Source: Pseudomonas fortuita
Lineage (GTDB): Bacteria > Pseudomonadota > Gammaproteobacteria > Pseudomonadales > Pseudomonadaceae
DNA: 64,000 bases
NCBI RefSeq assembly: GCF_026898135.2
Contig: NZ_CP114035.2
Coordinates: 1,219,501-1,283,500, forward strand
Direction: 5' to 3'
Each line of letters starts with the position of its first letter. The stretch's first letter is position 1. The notes below the pieces were generated by a model. It searched no databases. It was not told the origin of the DNA and saw nothing but the letters and a program-made list of their open reading frames with translations. Both the position numbers and the translations under genes were made by a program. Positions 47,291-56,260 of the stretch are shown piece by piece.

Positions 47291-47614
47291 TCAGCGCTCC
47301 AGGTCTGCAATCTTGCCAGTCTTGCCGTCCCACTCTTCAGCGTCAGGCAGGGCTTCCTTACGCTCGGTGATGTTTGGCCAGACTTCCGCCAGCTCGGCGT
47401 TCAGCTCGATGAAGTTCTCCATCCCGGCAGGGATTTCGTCTTCCGAGAAGATGGCTTGCGCCGGGCATTCCGGTTCGCACAGTGCGCAGTCAATGCACTC
47501 GTCCGGGTGGATGACCAGGAAGTTCGGGCCTTCGTAGAAGCAGTCCACCGGACAGACTTCCACGCAGTCGGTGTATTTGCATTTGATGCAGTTGTCGGTG
47601 ACGACGAAGGTCAT
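47291..47614 (-). CDS. fdxA: Seven-iron ferredoxin FdxA
   Basis: A 107-residue ferredoxin with a [3Fe-4S] and a [4Fe-4S] cluster. The first cysteine group is [17 protein letters not shown] with the seven-iron spacing, and the second is [12 protein letters not shown]. The C-terminal extension (about residues 60-107) is usual for the Azotobacter FdI-like type. GAGGAGAG precedes the ATG. Its electron partners are not evident from the neighbours. Confidence 0.96.
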   Translation of the reverse strand: MTFVVTDNCIKCKYTDCVEVCPVDCFYEGPNFLVIHPDECIDCALCEPECPAQAIFSEDEIPAGMENFIELNAELAEVWPNITERKEALPDAEEWDGKTGKIADLER

Positions 47615-47754
47615 TTCTAGTTCTCTCCTCAGGCGACGGCGGCGGCCCTTCCTCTCAGGGCCGCGCGGTTTACAGGTATGTGGCTGCAGGCCAGGCTAAT
47701 AACCTGCAGCACCAGCAAACCGCGGCGGATTCTACCAGCTTGTAGTGGGCGCCG

Positions 47755-50328
47755 TTATAACAGGTTCTTTAGTTGATATAGCATTTCGATAGCTTGGCGC
47801 GGGGTCATGTCGTCCAGTTGCAGCTTGCCCAGCTTCTCGATGGCTGGGTGTGGCAGGCTGGCGAACAGATCGCTCTGGTGCGGCACCTGTGGCACATCCC
47901 TGGCCTTTTCGGCCGGGGCTTGTTCATGCGGCAGGCTGGTGGTTTCCAGGCGCGCCAGATGTTCCCGGGCACGCTGGATCACCACACCCGGCACACCGGC
48001 CAGTTGTGCCACGGCCAGGCCGTAGCTCTGGCTGGCAGGGCCAGGCAGTACGTGGTGCAGAAACACGATGCGTTCGTTGTGCTCGGTGGCATTCAGGTGC
48101 ACGTTGGCCACCAGTGGCTCACTTTCCGGCAGCACGGTGAGCTCGAAGTAGTGAGTGGCGAACAGCGTATAGGCGCGCAGCTGAGCCAGGCGCTCGGCCG
48201 CAGCCCACGCCAGCGACAGGCCGTCGAAGGTGCTGGTGCCGCGGCCCACTTCGTCCATCAGCACCAGGCTGCGCTCGGTCGCGTTGTGCAGGATGTTGGC
48301 GGTTTCGCTCATCTCGACCATGAAGGTCGAGCGCCCGCCGGCCAGGTCGTCACTGGAACCGATGCGGGTGAAGATGCGGTCGACAAGCGACAGCTCGCAG
48401 CTGGCCGCCGGCACGAAACTGCCGATGTGCGCCAGCAGCACGATCAAGGCGGTCTGGCGCATGTAGGTGGATTTACCGCCCATGTTCGGGCCGGTGATGA
48501 TCAGCATGCGCGTGCTGTTGTCCAGGCCCAGGTCGTTGGCCACGAACGGCGTGGTCAGTACCTGCTCCACGACCGGGTGACGGCCTTGCTCGATGCGCAG
48601 GCACGGCTCGTCGACGAAGCGCGGGCAGTTCAGGTCGAGGGTCAGCGCACGTTCGGCCAGGTTGCTGAGCACGTCCAGTTCGGCCAGGGCGGCAGCGCTG
48701 TCCTGCAACGGCGCCAGGTGGCTGATCAGGGTTTCCAGCAGGGCGTCGTAGAGCATCTTCTCACGGGCCAGAGCGCGGCTCTTGGCTGACAGCGCCTTGT
48801 CCTCGAACACTTTCAGCTCGGGGGTGATGAAGCGCTCGGCGCCCTTGAGGGTCTGACGGCGGATGTAGTCGCCCGGTGCCTGCTCGGCTTGCTTGGTGGG
48901 CAGCTCGATGAAGTAGCCGTGTACACGGTTGTAGCCGACCTTGAGGTTGGCAAGGCCGGTGCGGGCCTTTTCCCGGGCTTCCAGGTCGATCAGGAACTGG
49001 CCGGCGTTCTCGCTGATCGCCAGCAGCTCGTCCAGCTCGTTGTCATAGCCGGCCTTGAGCACGCCGCCGTCGCGGATTACCGCCGGCGGGTTGTCGATGA
49101 TCGCCCGCTCCAGCAGGCTGGCCAGCTCCGGGTAGGTGCCGGTAATGGCTGCCAGGCGCGCAAGGTGCGGCGCCTCCAGCTCGGTCATGGCGTTTTGCAG
49201 TTCGGGCAGGGCGCCCAATGCATCGCGCAGGCGCGCCAGGTCGCGTGGGCGGGCATTGCGCAGGCCGATTCGGGCGAGGATACGCTCGATGTCGCCAATT
49301 TCTTTCAACTGTGGCTGCAGCTTCTCGAAGCGGTAGCTGTCGAGCAGGCAGCGGATCGAGTCCTGGCGTGCTTGCAGAACCTTGAGGTCGCGCAACGGGC
49401 GGTTCAGCCACCGGCTCAGCAGGCGGCTGGCCATGGCGGTCTGGCAGCGGTCGACCACCGATTGCAGGGTGTTGTCACGCCCACCCGCCAGGTTGACGTC
49501 CAGCTCCAGGTTGCGACGGCTGGCGCCATCGAGGATGACCGTGTCGTCCAGGCGCTCATGGCGCAGGCTGCGCAGGTGCGGCAGGGCGGTGCGCTGGGTT
49601 TCCTTGGCGTAGGTCAACAGGCAGCCGGCGGCACCGATGGCCAGGGTCAGCTTGTCGCAGCCAAAGCCCTTGAGGTCCTTGGTCGCGAACTGTTGGCACA
49701 GGGCCTTGCGTGCCGAATCGCGGTCGAAATCCCATGGCGCACGGCGGCGGGCACCGGGGCGTTTTTCGGCGGGCAGGTCACGTGGCCAATCGTCCGGGAT
49801 CAGCAGTTCGACAGGGTTCAGGCGCTCAAGCTCGGCCAGCAGGTTTTCCCAGCCTTTGATTTCCTGCACGCTGAAATTGCCGCTGGTGATGTCCAGCACC
49901 GCCAGGCCAAACAGGCGTTCATCACCGAGCAGCGCGGCAATCAGGTTGTCGCGGCGCTCGTCCAGCAGCGCCTCGTCGCTGACGGTGCCTGGGGTGATGA
50001 TGCGTACCACCTGGCGCTCCACGGGGCCCTTGCTGGTGGCCGGATCGCCAATCTGTTCGCAGATCACCACCGATTCGCCCAGCTTGACCAGCTTGGCCAG
50101 GTAGCCTTCCAGCGAATGGAACGGAATCCCGCACATGGGGATGGACTGGCCGGCCGACTGCCCGCGCGCGGTCAGGGTGATGTCCAGCAGTTTTGCGGCC
50201 TTCTTTGCGTCTTCGTAGAAGATTTCGTAGAAGTCGCCCATGCGGTAGAACATCAGCTGGTCCGGGTGCTGGTTTTTCAGCTTCCAGTACTGCTGCATCA
50301 TCGGGGTGTGTGCGGAAAGATCTGACAT
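47755..50328 (-). CDS. mutS: DNA mismatch repair protein MutS
   Basis: An 857-residue mismatch sensor. The mismatch-reading MGDFYEIF motif is near residue 33. The ATPase domain has GPNMGGKST (Walker A, near 620), the [12 protein letters not shown] signature (near 695) and an ATHYFELT segment. The C-terminus carries the tetramer or MutL-contact tail. The length is standard. fdxA lies 140 bases downstream on the same strand. Confidence 0.98.
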   Translation of the reverse strand: MSDLSAHTPMMQQYWKLKNQHPDQLMFYRMGDFYEIFYEDAKKAAKLLDITLTARGQSAGQSIPMCGIPFHSLEGYLAKLVKLGESVVICEQIGDPATSKGPVERQVVRIITPGTVSDEALLDERRDNLIAALLGDERLFGLAVLDITSGNFSVQEIKGWENLLAELERLNPVELLIPDDWPRDLPAEKRPGARRRAPWDFDRDSARKALCQQFATKDLKGFGCDKLTLAIGAAGCLLTYAKETQRTALPHLRSLRHERLDDTVILDGASRRNLELDVNLAGGRDNTLQSVVDRCQTAMASRLLSRWLNRPLRDLKVLQARQDSIRCLLDSYRFEKLQPQLKEIGDIERILARIGLRNARPRDLARLRDALGALPELQNAMTELEAPHLARLAAITGTYPELASLLERAIIDNPPAVIRDGGVLKAGYDNELDELLAISENAGQFLIDLEAREKARTGLANLKVGYNRVHGYFIELPTKQAEQAPGDYIRRQTLKGAERFITPELKVFEDKALSAKSRALAREKMLYDALLETLISHLAPLQDSAAALAELDVLSNLAERALTLDLNCPRFVDEPCLRIEQGRHPVVEQVLTTPFVANDLGLDNSTRMLIITGPNMGGKSTYMRQTALIVLLAHIGSFVPAASCELSLVDRIFTRIGSSDDLAGGRSTFMVEMSETANILHNATERSLVLMDEVGRGTSTFDGLSLAWAAAERLAQLRAYTLFATHYFELTVLPESEPLVANVHLNATEHNERIVFLHHVLPGPASQSYGLAVAQLAGVPGVVIQRAREHLARLETTSLPHEQAPAEKARDVPQVPHQSDLFASLPHPAIEKLGKLQLDDMTPRQAIEMLYQLKNLL

Positions 50329-50503
50329 TCAGGGCCTTACAGCGGGTGATCTGGTTGGCGATGGTAAACCGGCAATGGTACAGGCTTTTTTGTTGCGATG
50401 CAGGCGCAGGCTTCGGGGCATGTGCGCGCAGCCTGGCGGGCAATGGTGGAGCTGTGCGGCGTTAGCCTCTAAAATGCGCGGCCCTCGACGAACGCCTGTA
50501 GCC

Positions 50504-51583
50504 ATGACGTGCACGATGAATGTGTCCAGCCCTGTCCCTTATGTTAAGCAACAGCTGATCTACCTCCTGTACGGCGAGCGCCGGATCTATCAGCTGGAGG
50601 CCAAACTCAGCATCCTCACCGCCGTGGCGCGCTGCAACCCGGCAGAGCTGCCGGTGATCCGTGTGCTTACCGACCAACCACAGGCCTTTGTCGGTTGGCC
50701 GGTGGAAGTGATCACGCTGGATGAGCAGACCCTGCAGGCCTGGACCGGTGACGGTGGCTACACGCACCGGCGCAAGGCCTGCGCCATTGCCCAGGCGGGG
50801 CAGTGGGCGGAAAAGACTGTGTTTATCGATACCGATACGGTGTTCCTGCAATCGCCGCTGAAGCTGTTCAGTCAGGTCGATGCCGGACAATTTCTGGTCG
50901 ACGAGGTGGAAACAAGCTGGGCCGAAGCTTTGCGCAGCAGCGACTACCTTCGCTTCAGCGCGGGGCTCGCCGAGGCAGGAAGTGCGCCGGCCGATGATTT
51001 GCGGCTGTGCAACAGCGGTGTCATGGGCTTCACCCGCTGCAATGTCGGCATTGCTGAACGCGCCATCCCGCGCATCGATGCCTGGACACCCTATACCGGT
51101 GACCTCCACACCATCGAACAGATTGCTTTTTCCTTCGAATTGCACGGGGCGAAGGTCAATGAAGCGCGTGGCGTGATCAGCCATTACTTCGCGATGAAGC
51201 AGTACGTGCATGCCATCCTGGAAATTTTCTTTGCCAGGCACGGCGAAGGCTTCCATCCACAGATGCCAAGGCTGGCCCTCAAGGTGCCGGCACATCGCCC
51301 TGTCCCTTCGTGGCTGGCGCGGCTCTCGGTAAAATGGAGCCTCAAGCGTGTGCCTCGGGAGCTGCGTGGCATCGGCCGTAAGCTGCTTTACGGCAGTGTG
51401 ATGAGCGGCGACGACTACCAGCGTGCCTGCAAGGTGATCTGGTGGCGTTCGGCGATTGATGACATGCGCAAGCAAGGTGGTATCGACTGGAACCAGGATT
51501 GGCCAGCAGGGCTGCCGCGCCTGGGGCGGCGTGACGAGCGTGCGTTCAGCGAAATTGCCCGGGAGAGCCTGAAGGTTTCCTGA
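50504..51583 (+). CDS. Uncharacterised GT-A-type glycosyltransferase-like protein
   Basis: A 359-residue protein without a recognised name. Residues 100-110 contain KTVFIDTDTVFLQSPL, a DxD metal motif in the GT8-like context, and LCNSGVMGF near 170 fits the family's substrate loop. No signal peptide or membrane helix is seen. The C-terminal 120 residues are basic and of unknown role. The ATG at 50504 is one of several (50474, 50516); a TAAAAT at 50470-50475 looks like a -10 box, which would exclude the first. It interrupts the mutS-pncC-recA order. The acceptor is unknown. Confidence 0.75.
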   Translation: MTCTMNVSSPVPYVKQQLIYLLYGERRIYQLEAKLSILTAVARCNPAELPVIRVLTDQPQAFVGWPVEVITLDEQTLQAWTGDGGYTHRRKACAIAQAGQWAEKTVFIDTDTVFLQSPLKLFSQVDAGQFLVDEVETSWAEALRSSDYLRFSAGLAEAGSAPADDLRLCNSGVMGFTRCNVGIAERAIPRIDAWTPYTGDLHTIEQIAFSFELHGAKVNEARGVISHYFAMKQYVHAILEIFFARHGEGFHPQMPRLALKVPAHRPVPSWLARLSVKWSLKRVPRELRGIGRKLLYGSVMSGDDYQRACKVIWWRSAIDDMRKQGGIDWNQDWPAGLPRLGRRDERAFSEIARESLKVS

Positions 51584-51637
51584 GCCAGGGGCCGCGGCAC
51601 GGTGATAGGGTAGAGGGTAGCCTTCCAGGAGCCTGAC

Positions 51638-52120
51638 ATGGACCCGATCACCACACTTGCCACCCGCCTGGGTGAACACTTGCGTCGTTTCAACGCACAG
51701 GTGGCTACCGCCGAATCCTGCACCGGCGGTGGCATTGCCGAAGCCATCACCCGTATACCTGGCAGCTCGGCCTGGTTCGAGGTGGGCTACGTGACCTATT
51801 CCAACGCCCAGAAAACCCGCCTGCTGGGCGTGCCCCCCGCCTTGTTCGGCCAGGTTGGTGCAGTCAGCCAGGAAGTGGTCGAAGCCATGGTCCGAGGGGC
51901 CCAGGCCGCCAGCGGCGCCCGCTTTGCCGTGGCGGTAAGCGGTGTGGCCGGGCCGGATGGTGGTTCGCCAGCCAAACCGGTAGGTACCGTGTGGCTGGCT
52001 TGGGGCGATGGCAACCGCGTGTTCAGCGAGCGCCGCCAGTTCGACGGTGACCGCGAAGCCGTGCGCCGACAGACGGTGATCGCCGCGTTAGACGGCTTGT
52101 TACAGCTTGGCGCCGAGTAA
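51638..52120 (+). CDS. pncC: Nicotinamide-nucleotide amidohydrolase (CinA C-terminal family)
   Basis: A 160-residue stand-alone CinA C-terminal domain protein that deamidates NMN to nicotinate mononucleotide in the NAD salvage cycle. [23 protein letters not shown] near residue 23 and [18 protein letters not shown] near 106-123 are the signatures. CAGGAG precedes the ATG. It lies just before recA, as in most gammaproteobacteria, where it is sometimes called ygaD or cinA. Confidence 0.95.
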   Translation: MDPITTLATRLGEHLRRFNAQVATAESCTGGGIAEAITRIPGSSAWFEVGYVTYSNAQKTRLLGVPPALFGQVGAVSQEVVEAMVRGAQAASGARFAVAVSGVAGPDGGSPAKPVGTVWLAWGDGNRVFSERRQFDGDREAVRRQTVIAALDGLLQLGAE

Positions 52121-52135
52121 ATCGACGACAGGGGT

Positions 52136-52165
52136 TTGCGCGAGCGCCTGCCTGTGGAATAATAC
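52136..52165 (+). promoter_or_regulatory. recA core promoter
   Basis: TTGCGC (52136-52141) and TAATAC (52160-52165) are spaced by 18 bases. The LexA box overlaps the end of the -10 box, so repressor binding would block transcription. Confidence 0.6.
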
Positions 52166-52182
52166 TGGCTACTTATACAGGT
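52163..52182 (+). promoter_or_regulatory. LexA (SOS) box before recA
   Basis: CTG-GCTACTTATA-CAG at 52165-52180 fits the CTG-N10-CAG LexA consensus, with TATACAG perfect in the right half. It lies 44 bases before the recA ATG. Confidence 0.85.
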
Positions 52183-52223
52183 ATTCCGGCCATCAGGGCC
52201 AAGTCGAACACGTGAGGATTTCA

Positions 52224-53291
52224 ATGGACGACAACAAGAAGCGCGCCTTGGCTGCGGCCCTGGGTCAGATCGAACGCCAATTCGGCAAAGGCGCGGTCAT
52301 GCGCATGGGTGATCACGAGCGCCAAGGCATTCCTGCCATTTCCACCGGCTCGCTGGGCCTGGATATTGCGCTGGGCATCGGCGGCCTGCCAAAAGGTCGT
52401 ATCGTCGAGATATATGGCCCGGAATCGTCGGGTAAGACCACACTGACGCTGTCGGTTATCGCCGAGGCCCAGAAGAACGGTGCCACCTGCGCCTTCGTCG
52501 ACGCCGAACACGCCCTCGACCCTGAGTACGCCGGCAAACTGGGCGTCAACGTCGACGACCTGCTGGTCTCGCAGCCGGACACCGGTGAGCAGGCCCTGGA
52601 AATCACCGACATGCTGGTGCGCTCCAACGCCGTTGACGTGATTATCGTCGACTCCGTGGCTGCGCTGGTGCCGAAGGCCGAGATCGAAGGCGAAATGGGT
52701 GACATGCACGTGGGCCTGCAGGCTCGTCTGATGTCCCAGGCGCTGCGCAAGATCACCGGTAACATCAAGAACGCCAACTGCCTGGTCATCTTCATCAACC
52801 AGATCCGTATGAAGATCGGCGTGATGTTCGGCAGCCCGGAAACCACCACTGGTGGTAACGCCCTGAAGTTCTACGCCTCGGTGCGTCTGGACATCCGCCG
52901 TACCGGTGCGGTCAAGGAAGGCGACGAGGTGGTCGGCAGCGAAACCCGCGTCAAGATCGTCAAGAACAAGGTCTCGCCGCCGTTCCGTCAGGCCGAGTTC
53001 CAGATTCTTTACGGCAAAGGTATTTACCGTAACGGCGAGATCATCGACTTGGGCGTGTCTCAAGGCCTGGTCGAGAAGTCGGGTGCCTGGTACGCCTACC
53101 AGGGCAACAAGATCGGTCAAGGCAAAGCCAACGCTGCCAAATACCTGGCCGAGAACCCGGCTATTGGTGCCGAGATCGAGAAGCAGATCCGTGAAAAGCT
53201 GCTGAAAGCCGGTGCGGGTGCTGAAGCCAGCAAGGCTGCCGCCGCTGATGCCAGTGCTGACGATGTGGCTGACGCCGAAGCCGGTTATTGA
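52224..53291 (+). CDS. recA: Recombinase RecA
   Basis: A 355-residue RecA that forms nucleoprotein filaments for homologous recombination and triggers LexA cleavage. Walker A is GPESSGKT at residues 65-72. The loop 2 region [20 protein letters not shown] and the acidic C-terminal tail ([13 protein letters not shown]) are typical. GAGGATTT precedes the ATG. recX follows by 20 bases. Confidence 0.99.
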   Translation: MDDNKKRALAAALGQIERQFGKGAVMRMGDHERQGIPAISTGSLGLDIALGIGGLPKGRIVEIYGPESSGKTTLTLSVIAEAQKNGATCAFVDAEHALDPEYAGKLGVNVDDLLVSQPDTGEQALEITDMLVRSNAVDVIIVDSVAALVPKAEIEGEMGDMHVGLQARLMSQALRKITGNIKNANCLVIFINQIRMKIGVMFGSPETTTGGNALKFYASVRLDIRRTGAVKEGDEVVGSETRVKIVKNKVSPPFRQAEFQILYGKGIYRNGEIIDLGVSQGLVEKSGAWYAYQGNKIGQGKANAAKYLAENPAIGAEIEKQIREKLLKAGAGAEASKAAAADASADDVADAEAGY

Positions 53292-53311
53292 TTGCGCGGT
53301 AGATAGCCAAC

Positions 53312-53782
53312 ATGTCCGCCGTACTCGACACCCCCGTCGCCATTCGGCGGACAGCCATGGACCTGCTCGCCCGACGCGAGCACGGTCGCGTCGAGCTGAC
53401 GCGCAAGTTGCGTCAGCGCGGTGCTTCGGATGAGCTGATCGAGCCTGAACTCGACCGGCTTGCCGAAGAAGGGCTGCTTTGTGAAGCCCGCTACCTCGAA
53501 AGCTTCATCAGGTACCGTTCCAGCGCTGGCTATGGCCCTTTGCGAATTCGCGAGGAGCTGGGGCAGCGGGGTCTGGCGCGTGCTGATATCGAGCAGGCGT
53601 TGCGCGAGAGCGAGGTGGATTGGCGCGAGCGCATGCGTGATGTCTGGCAGCGCAAGTTTGCCGGGCAGCGCCCACAGGATCCGCGCAGCCGCGCCCAGCA
53701 AACCCGGTTTCTGGCTTACCGGGGTTTTCCCATGGACATGATCGGCCGCCTGCTCAGCGGGCGTGAGCTCGACGATTACTGA
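53312..53782 (+). CDS. recX: RecA regulator RecX
   Basis: A 156-residue helical protein that limits RecA filament growth. Three-helix repeats and the motif RHEHGRxELTRKL-like segment ([16 protein letters not shown], residues 19-34) plus [15 protein letters not shown] near 75-89 are characteristic. It is probably transcribed by partial read-through from recA. Palindromic repeats follow its stop. Confidence 0.95.
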   Translation: MSAVLDTPVAIRRTAMDLLARREHGRVELTRKLRQRGASDELIEPELDRLAEEGLLCEARYLESFIRYRSSAGYGPLRIREELGQRGLARADIEQALRESEVDWRERMRDVWQRKFAGQRPQDPRSRAQQTRFLAYRGFPMDMIGRLLSGRELDDY

Positions 53783-53812
53783 CCACTCTGATTGTTTAGT
53801 GCCTGTGAGATC

Positions 53813-54027
53813 GAGCGCCGCCCGCGCGGCGCATCGCGAGCTGCGCTCGCTCCTACGTTTGTTTGGGGCGAGTCATGCCTGTGACAGGCGCGCGCGACCG
53901 CCTTGTTTGTACGACACGATATCGCGCCATGCACCGAGGCGTCCGCGCACAAATCCCACAGAAATAACTGGCCCGAAACAAACGTAGGAGCGAGCGCAGC
54001 TCGCGATGCGCCGCGTGGGCGGCGCTC
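53813..54027. repeat. 52-base inverted repeat pair, second palindromic family
   Basis: The arm at 53813-53864 (GAGCGCCGCCCGCGCGGCGC onward to GTTTGTTT) reappears inverted at 53976-54027 with very few differences. The spacer is 111 bases and encodes nothing recognisable. Inside each arm is a short GC palindrome (GCGCCGC/GCGGCGC). The GAGATCGAGCGCCG core at 53807 is shared with 5136-5213. The pair fills the 294-base gap between convergent recX and the LOG-family gene. Confidence 0.85.
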
Positions 54028-54076
54028 GGTCGCGCAGGCGATAAAACTGTCGTGGCGAACGCTTCAACGCCCCGCA

Positions 54077-55195
54077 TCAGCTCACCTTCAACGCCTCCCT
54101 GGCTCGCTGCGTGGTATGCATGGGTTGCGGTTTGGCCCAGTTCTCCGACAAGTTGATGAAATCCACCAGCTCGCGCAGCCGGCCCTGGTCCCGGCCAGTG
54201 AAGGCAAACGACAGCCGGGTCAGGTGGTTGAAGTTGCCCACTTCATGTTCCGCACTGCTGTCCGCTTGCTGGTGAAACTTGCCACTCAGGCGCAAGTCTG
54301 CAAAGCCTTCCTGGATATCAAACAGCGCTGCTTCGCTGAGCGGGTGGTGCATGCGGATCACAAACTGGTTCTTAAGCCAGCGGCTGGAGTGGTAGTTGCT
54401 ATAGAACTGGTTGATTTCCTCCACGGCCTCATCGGCACTGTGCACCAGGCGCAAGAGCTTCAGGTCGCTGGGCAGGATATAGCGGTTTTCTTCCAGTTGG
54501 CGGCCGATGAAGTCCAAACAGTCGCGCCAGAAACTGCCGCCGGGCGAGTCCAGCAGCACCACTGGCACCAAGGGGCTCTTGCCGGTCTGGATCAGCGTCA
54601 GTACTTCGAGCGCTTCATCCAGTGTGCCGAAACCGCCCGGGCATAGCACCAGGCCGTCAGCCTCTTTGACGAAGAACAGCTTGCGGATAAAAAAGAAATG
54701 GAAGGGCAGCAACTTGTCGGTGCCATCCACGGTCGGGTTGGCGTGTTGCTCGAAGGGCAAAGTGATGTTGAAACCCAGGCTGTGGTCGCTGCCAGCGCCC
54801 TCGTGAGCGGCGGCCATGATGCCGCCGCCGGCGCCGGTAATGACCATCAGGTCGGCGCGCGCCAGGGTGGCGCCCAGCTCTCGGGCCAGGGCGTACATCG
54901 GGTGCTCCAGCGGGGTGCGCGCCGAGCCGAACACGGTCACCTTGCGCCGGCCCTTGTAGCGCTGCAGCGTGCGGAATGACTGGTCCAGTTCACGCAGGGC
55001 CTGCAGGGTGATCTTGGCGCTCCAGCGGTCGCTGTCGTCATGAGCCATGCGCAGGATGGTCAGCATCATGTCGCGATACAGCGGCAGGTTGGGGCTGTCG
55101 GGGGCTACCAGTTGCAGTTGTGCGTCGATGTTGCTCAGGTCGATATTGTTGTCGCGGAAGTGGCTGAACAGCAGGTCATTCGCTTGGTAAGGCAT
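54077..55195 (-). CDS. LOG-family Rossmann protein (TIGR00730-like)
   Basis: A 372-residue protein with the LOG (LONELY GUY) nucleotide-monophosphate phosphoribohydrolase fold in residues 85-260. GSAR at 90, VITGAGGGIMAAAHEGA near 120-136 and the catalytic PGGFGTLDE near 192-200 are present. The extra N-terminal 80 and C-terminal 110 residues lie outside the LOG core. E. coli PpnN is also a LOG protein with extra domains, but the match in these parts was not established. The likely substrate is a purine or pyrimidine nucleotide; this is inferred from the family. Confidence 0.88.
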   Translation of the reverse strand: MPYQANDLLFSHFRDNNIDLSNIDAQLQLVAPDSPNLPLYRDMMLTILRMAHDDSDRWSAKITLQALRELDQSFRTLQRYKGRRKVTVFGSARTPLEHPMYALARELGATLARADLMVITGAGGGIMAAAHEGAGSDHSLGFNITLPFEQHANPTVDGTDKLLPFHFFFIRKLFFVKEADGLVLCPGGFGTLDEALEVLTLIQTGKSPLVPVVLLDSPGGSFWRDCLDFIGRQLEENRYILPSDLKLLRLVHSADEAVEEINQFYSNYHSSRWLKNQFVIRMHHPLSEAALFDIQEGFADLRLSGKFHQQADSSAEHEVGNFNHLTRLSFAFTGRDQGRLRELVDFINLSENWAKPQPMHTTQRAREALKVS

Positions 55196-55355
55196 GCAAC
55201 GTCTCCTTCTGCACCAATACCTCTGACCTCAATCTAGACCCTCGGGCCGGTTCGTGCCGGGCTGTTTGGTGCAGCCGCCCGTCGGTATGTGGCCACCGGC
55301 AGCAGGGGTTTGGTTAACTGGTGAAGCGAAACGTATCGATGCAGGAGGTGGCGGT

Positions 55356-55565
55356 ATGCATCGCTTGATCATCGAGGTGGACCGGCAGCTCTACCAGCAG
55401 CTGGAGGATGCGGCTCAGGTGCATCACTTGAGCCTTGAGGACGAGTGCTGTCGCAGGTTGGCGGGGTTGGAGTGCCAATCGCGCTACTTGCAGGCGTTAT
55501 TGGCCGAGATGCGCGCCGATGCCGCCGAAGGGCATTGGCGCGCCCGCGAGGACGAGAAGGTGTAG
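55356..55565 (+). CDS. Small ribbon-helix-helix-like protein
   Basis: A 69-residue protein of unknown role. HRLIIEVDRQLYQQLEDAA is a strand followed by a helix, and SLEDECCRRLAGL is a second helix, the pattern of CopG/Arc-type ribbon-helix-helix proteins. No toxin-like partner gene adjoins it. AGGAGGTG, a strong ribosome site, lies five bases upstream. The next gene runs toward it on the other strand with 15 bases between stops. Confidence 0.7.
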   Translation: MHRLIIEVDRQLYQQLEDAAQVHHLSLEDECCRRLAGLECQSRYLQALLAEMRADAAEGHWRAREDEKV

Positions 55566-55580
55566 CTTGAACAGCTGTGG

Positions 55581-56000
55581 TTATTTCTTCTTGTTACCGG
55601 CCACGCAGCTGGCATTGTCGAAGGCCTGGTCCATGATCGGCTGGTTGGTCTTGTACACCGTGAAGCGGTAGACCATCACCGCGCCCTTGGACATCAGGTT
55701 GCGGAAGCCGCTGTTGCGACAGACGCTGTCGCCCAGCTGGCTGCGTACCTGAGCGGGATTGGCCCGCATGCGCTCGGCGTGGCTCTCGCGTACGCTCAGG
55801 TGGTTGACCAGCGCCTTGCCTTCCACCGTGTAGCCTTGGTCGAGGATGTCCTCGTTGATGGCGCGTGGGGTACCGACGCTGCTCTCTTTGGCGACCTTCT
55901 GCAATGTCCTGTTCAGGTCGTAATCCTGCTTGGAGGCTGCCTGGGCTGCCAGTGGCAGAGCGAGTAGCAGGCTCAGGGCGGGGACGATAAGGCGCAGCAT
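55581..56000 (-). CDS. Secreted protein of the PA3611 (quorum-sensing-regulated virulence factor) family
   Basis: A 139-residue protein with a clear signal peptide (MLRLIVPALSLLLALPLAAQA, cleavage about residue 21), so probably periplasmic or secreted. Two cysteines (in DSVCRNSG and NASCVAGN) may form a disulfide. The rest resembles P. aeruginosa PA3611, which is known by structure but not by mechanism. GGAGAG precedes the ATG at 56000; the longer frame upstream is unlikely because it runs through a REP unit. Any tie to quorum sensing here is unproven. Confidence 0.8.
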   Translation of the reverse strand: MLRLIVPALSLLLALPLAAQAASKQDYDLNRTLQKVAKESSVGTPRAINEDILDQGYTVEGKALVNHLSVRESHAERMRANPAQVRSQLGDSVCRNSGFRNLMSKGAVMVYRFTVYKTNQPIMDQAFDNASCVAGNKKK

Positions 56001-56097
56001 GAATCTCTCCTGGTTCGATGACTGGCGCTTTGACATGCGCAGGTCTGCAGTGTTCCATAAAACGATACTGTGGCTGCAATTGGGGCCGTGCAAAGTC

Positions 56098-56129
56098 CCA
56101 TCGCGGGCAAGCCGGCTCCCACAGGTGCA
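56098..56129. repeat. Single REP unit before the DTW gene
   Basis: CCCATCGCGGGCAAGCCGGC followed by TCCCACAGG is one REP unit of the GCGGGCAAGCC flavour, without an inverted partner. It lies in the 260-base divergent gap 56001-56260, where no other element was seen. Confidence 0.7.
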
Positions 56130-56260
56130 CGGCAAGCATCGATTATAAGGCGCGCCTTGCCAGCTGCACAGCAAATGCCCCCTGTTCTGGTAAACTGGCC
56201 GCCTTGTTTTTTCCGAGCCATCCTTGTGCCCATTTCCAACCTGTCCAAAGGCCTGTCGGC

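Noticed and set aside
50474-50503. Earlier in-frame ATG for the glycosyltransferase-like gene
   Set aside because: It overlaps a likely -10 box (TAAAAT), so it would not be in the transcript.
53853-54077. Frames of 64-74 codons in the recX-LOG gap
   Set aside because: They are translations of the inverted repeat arms and appear on both strands for that reason.
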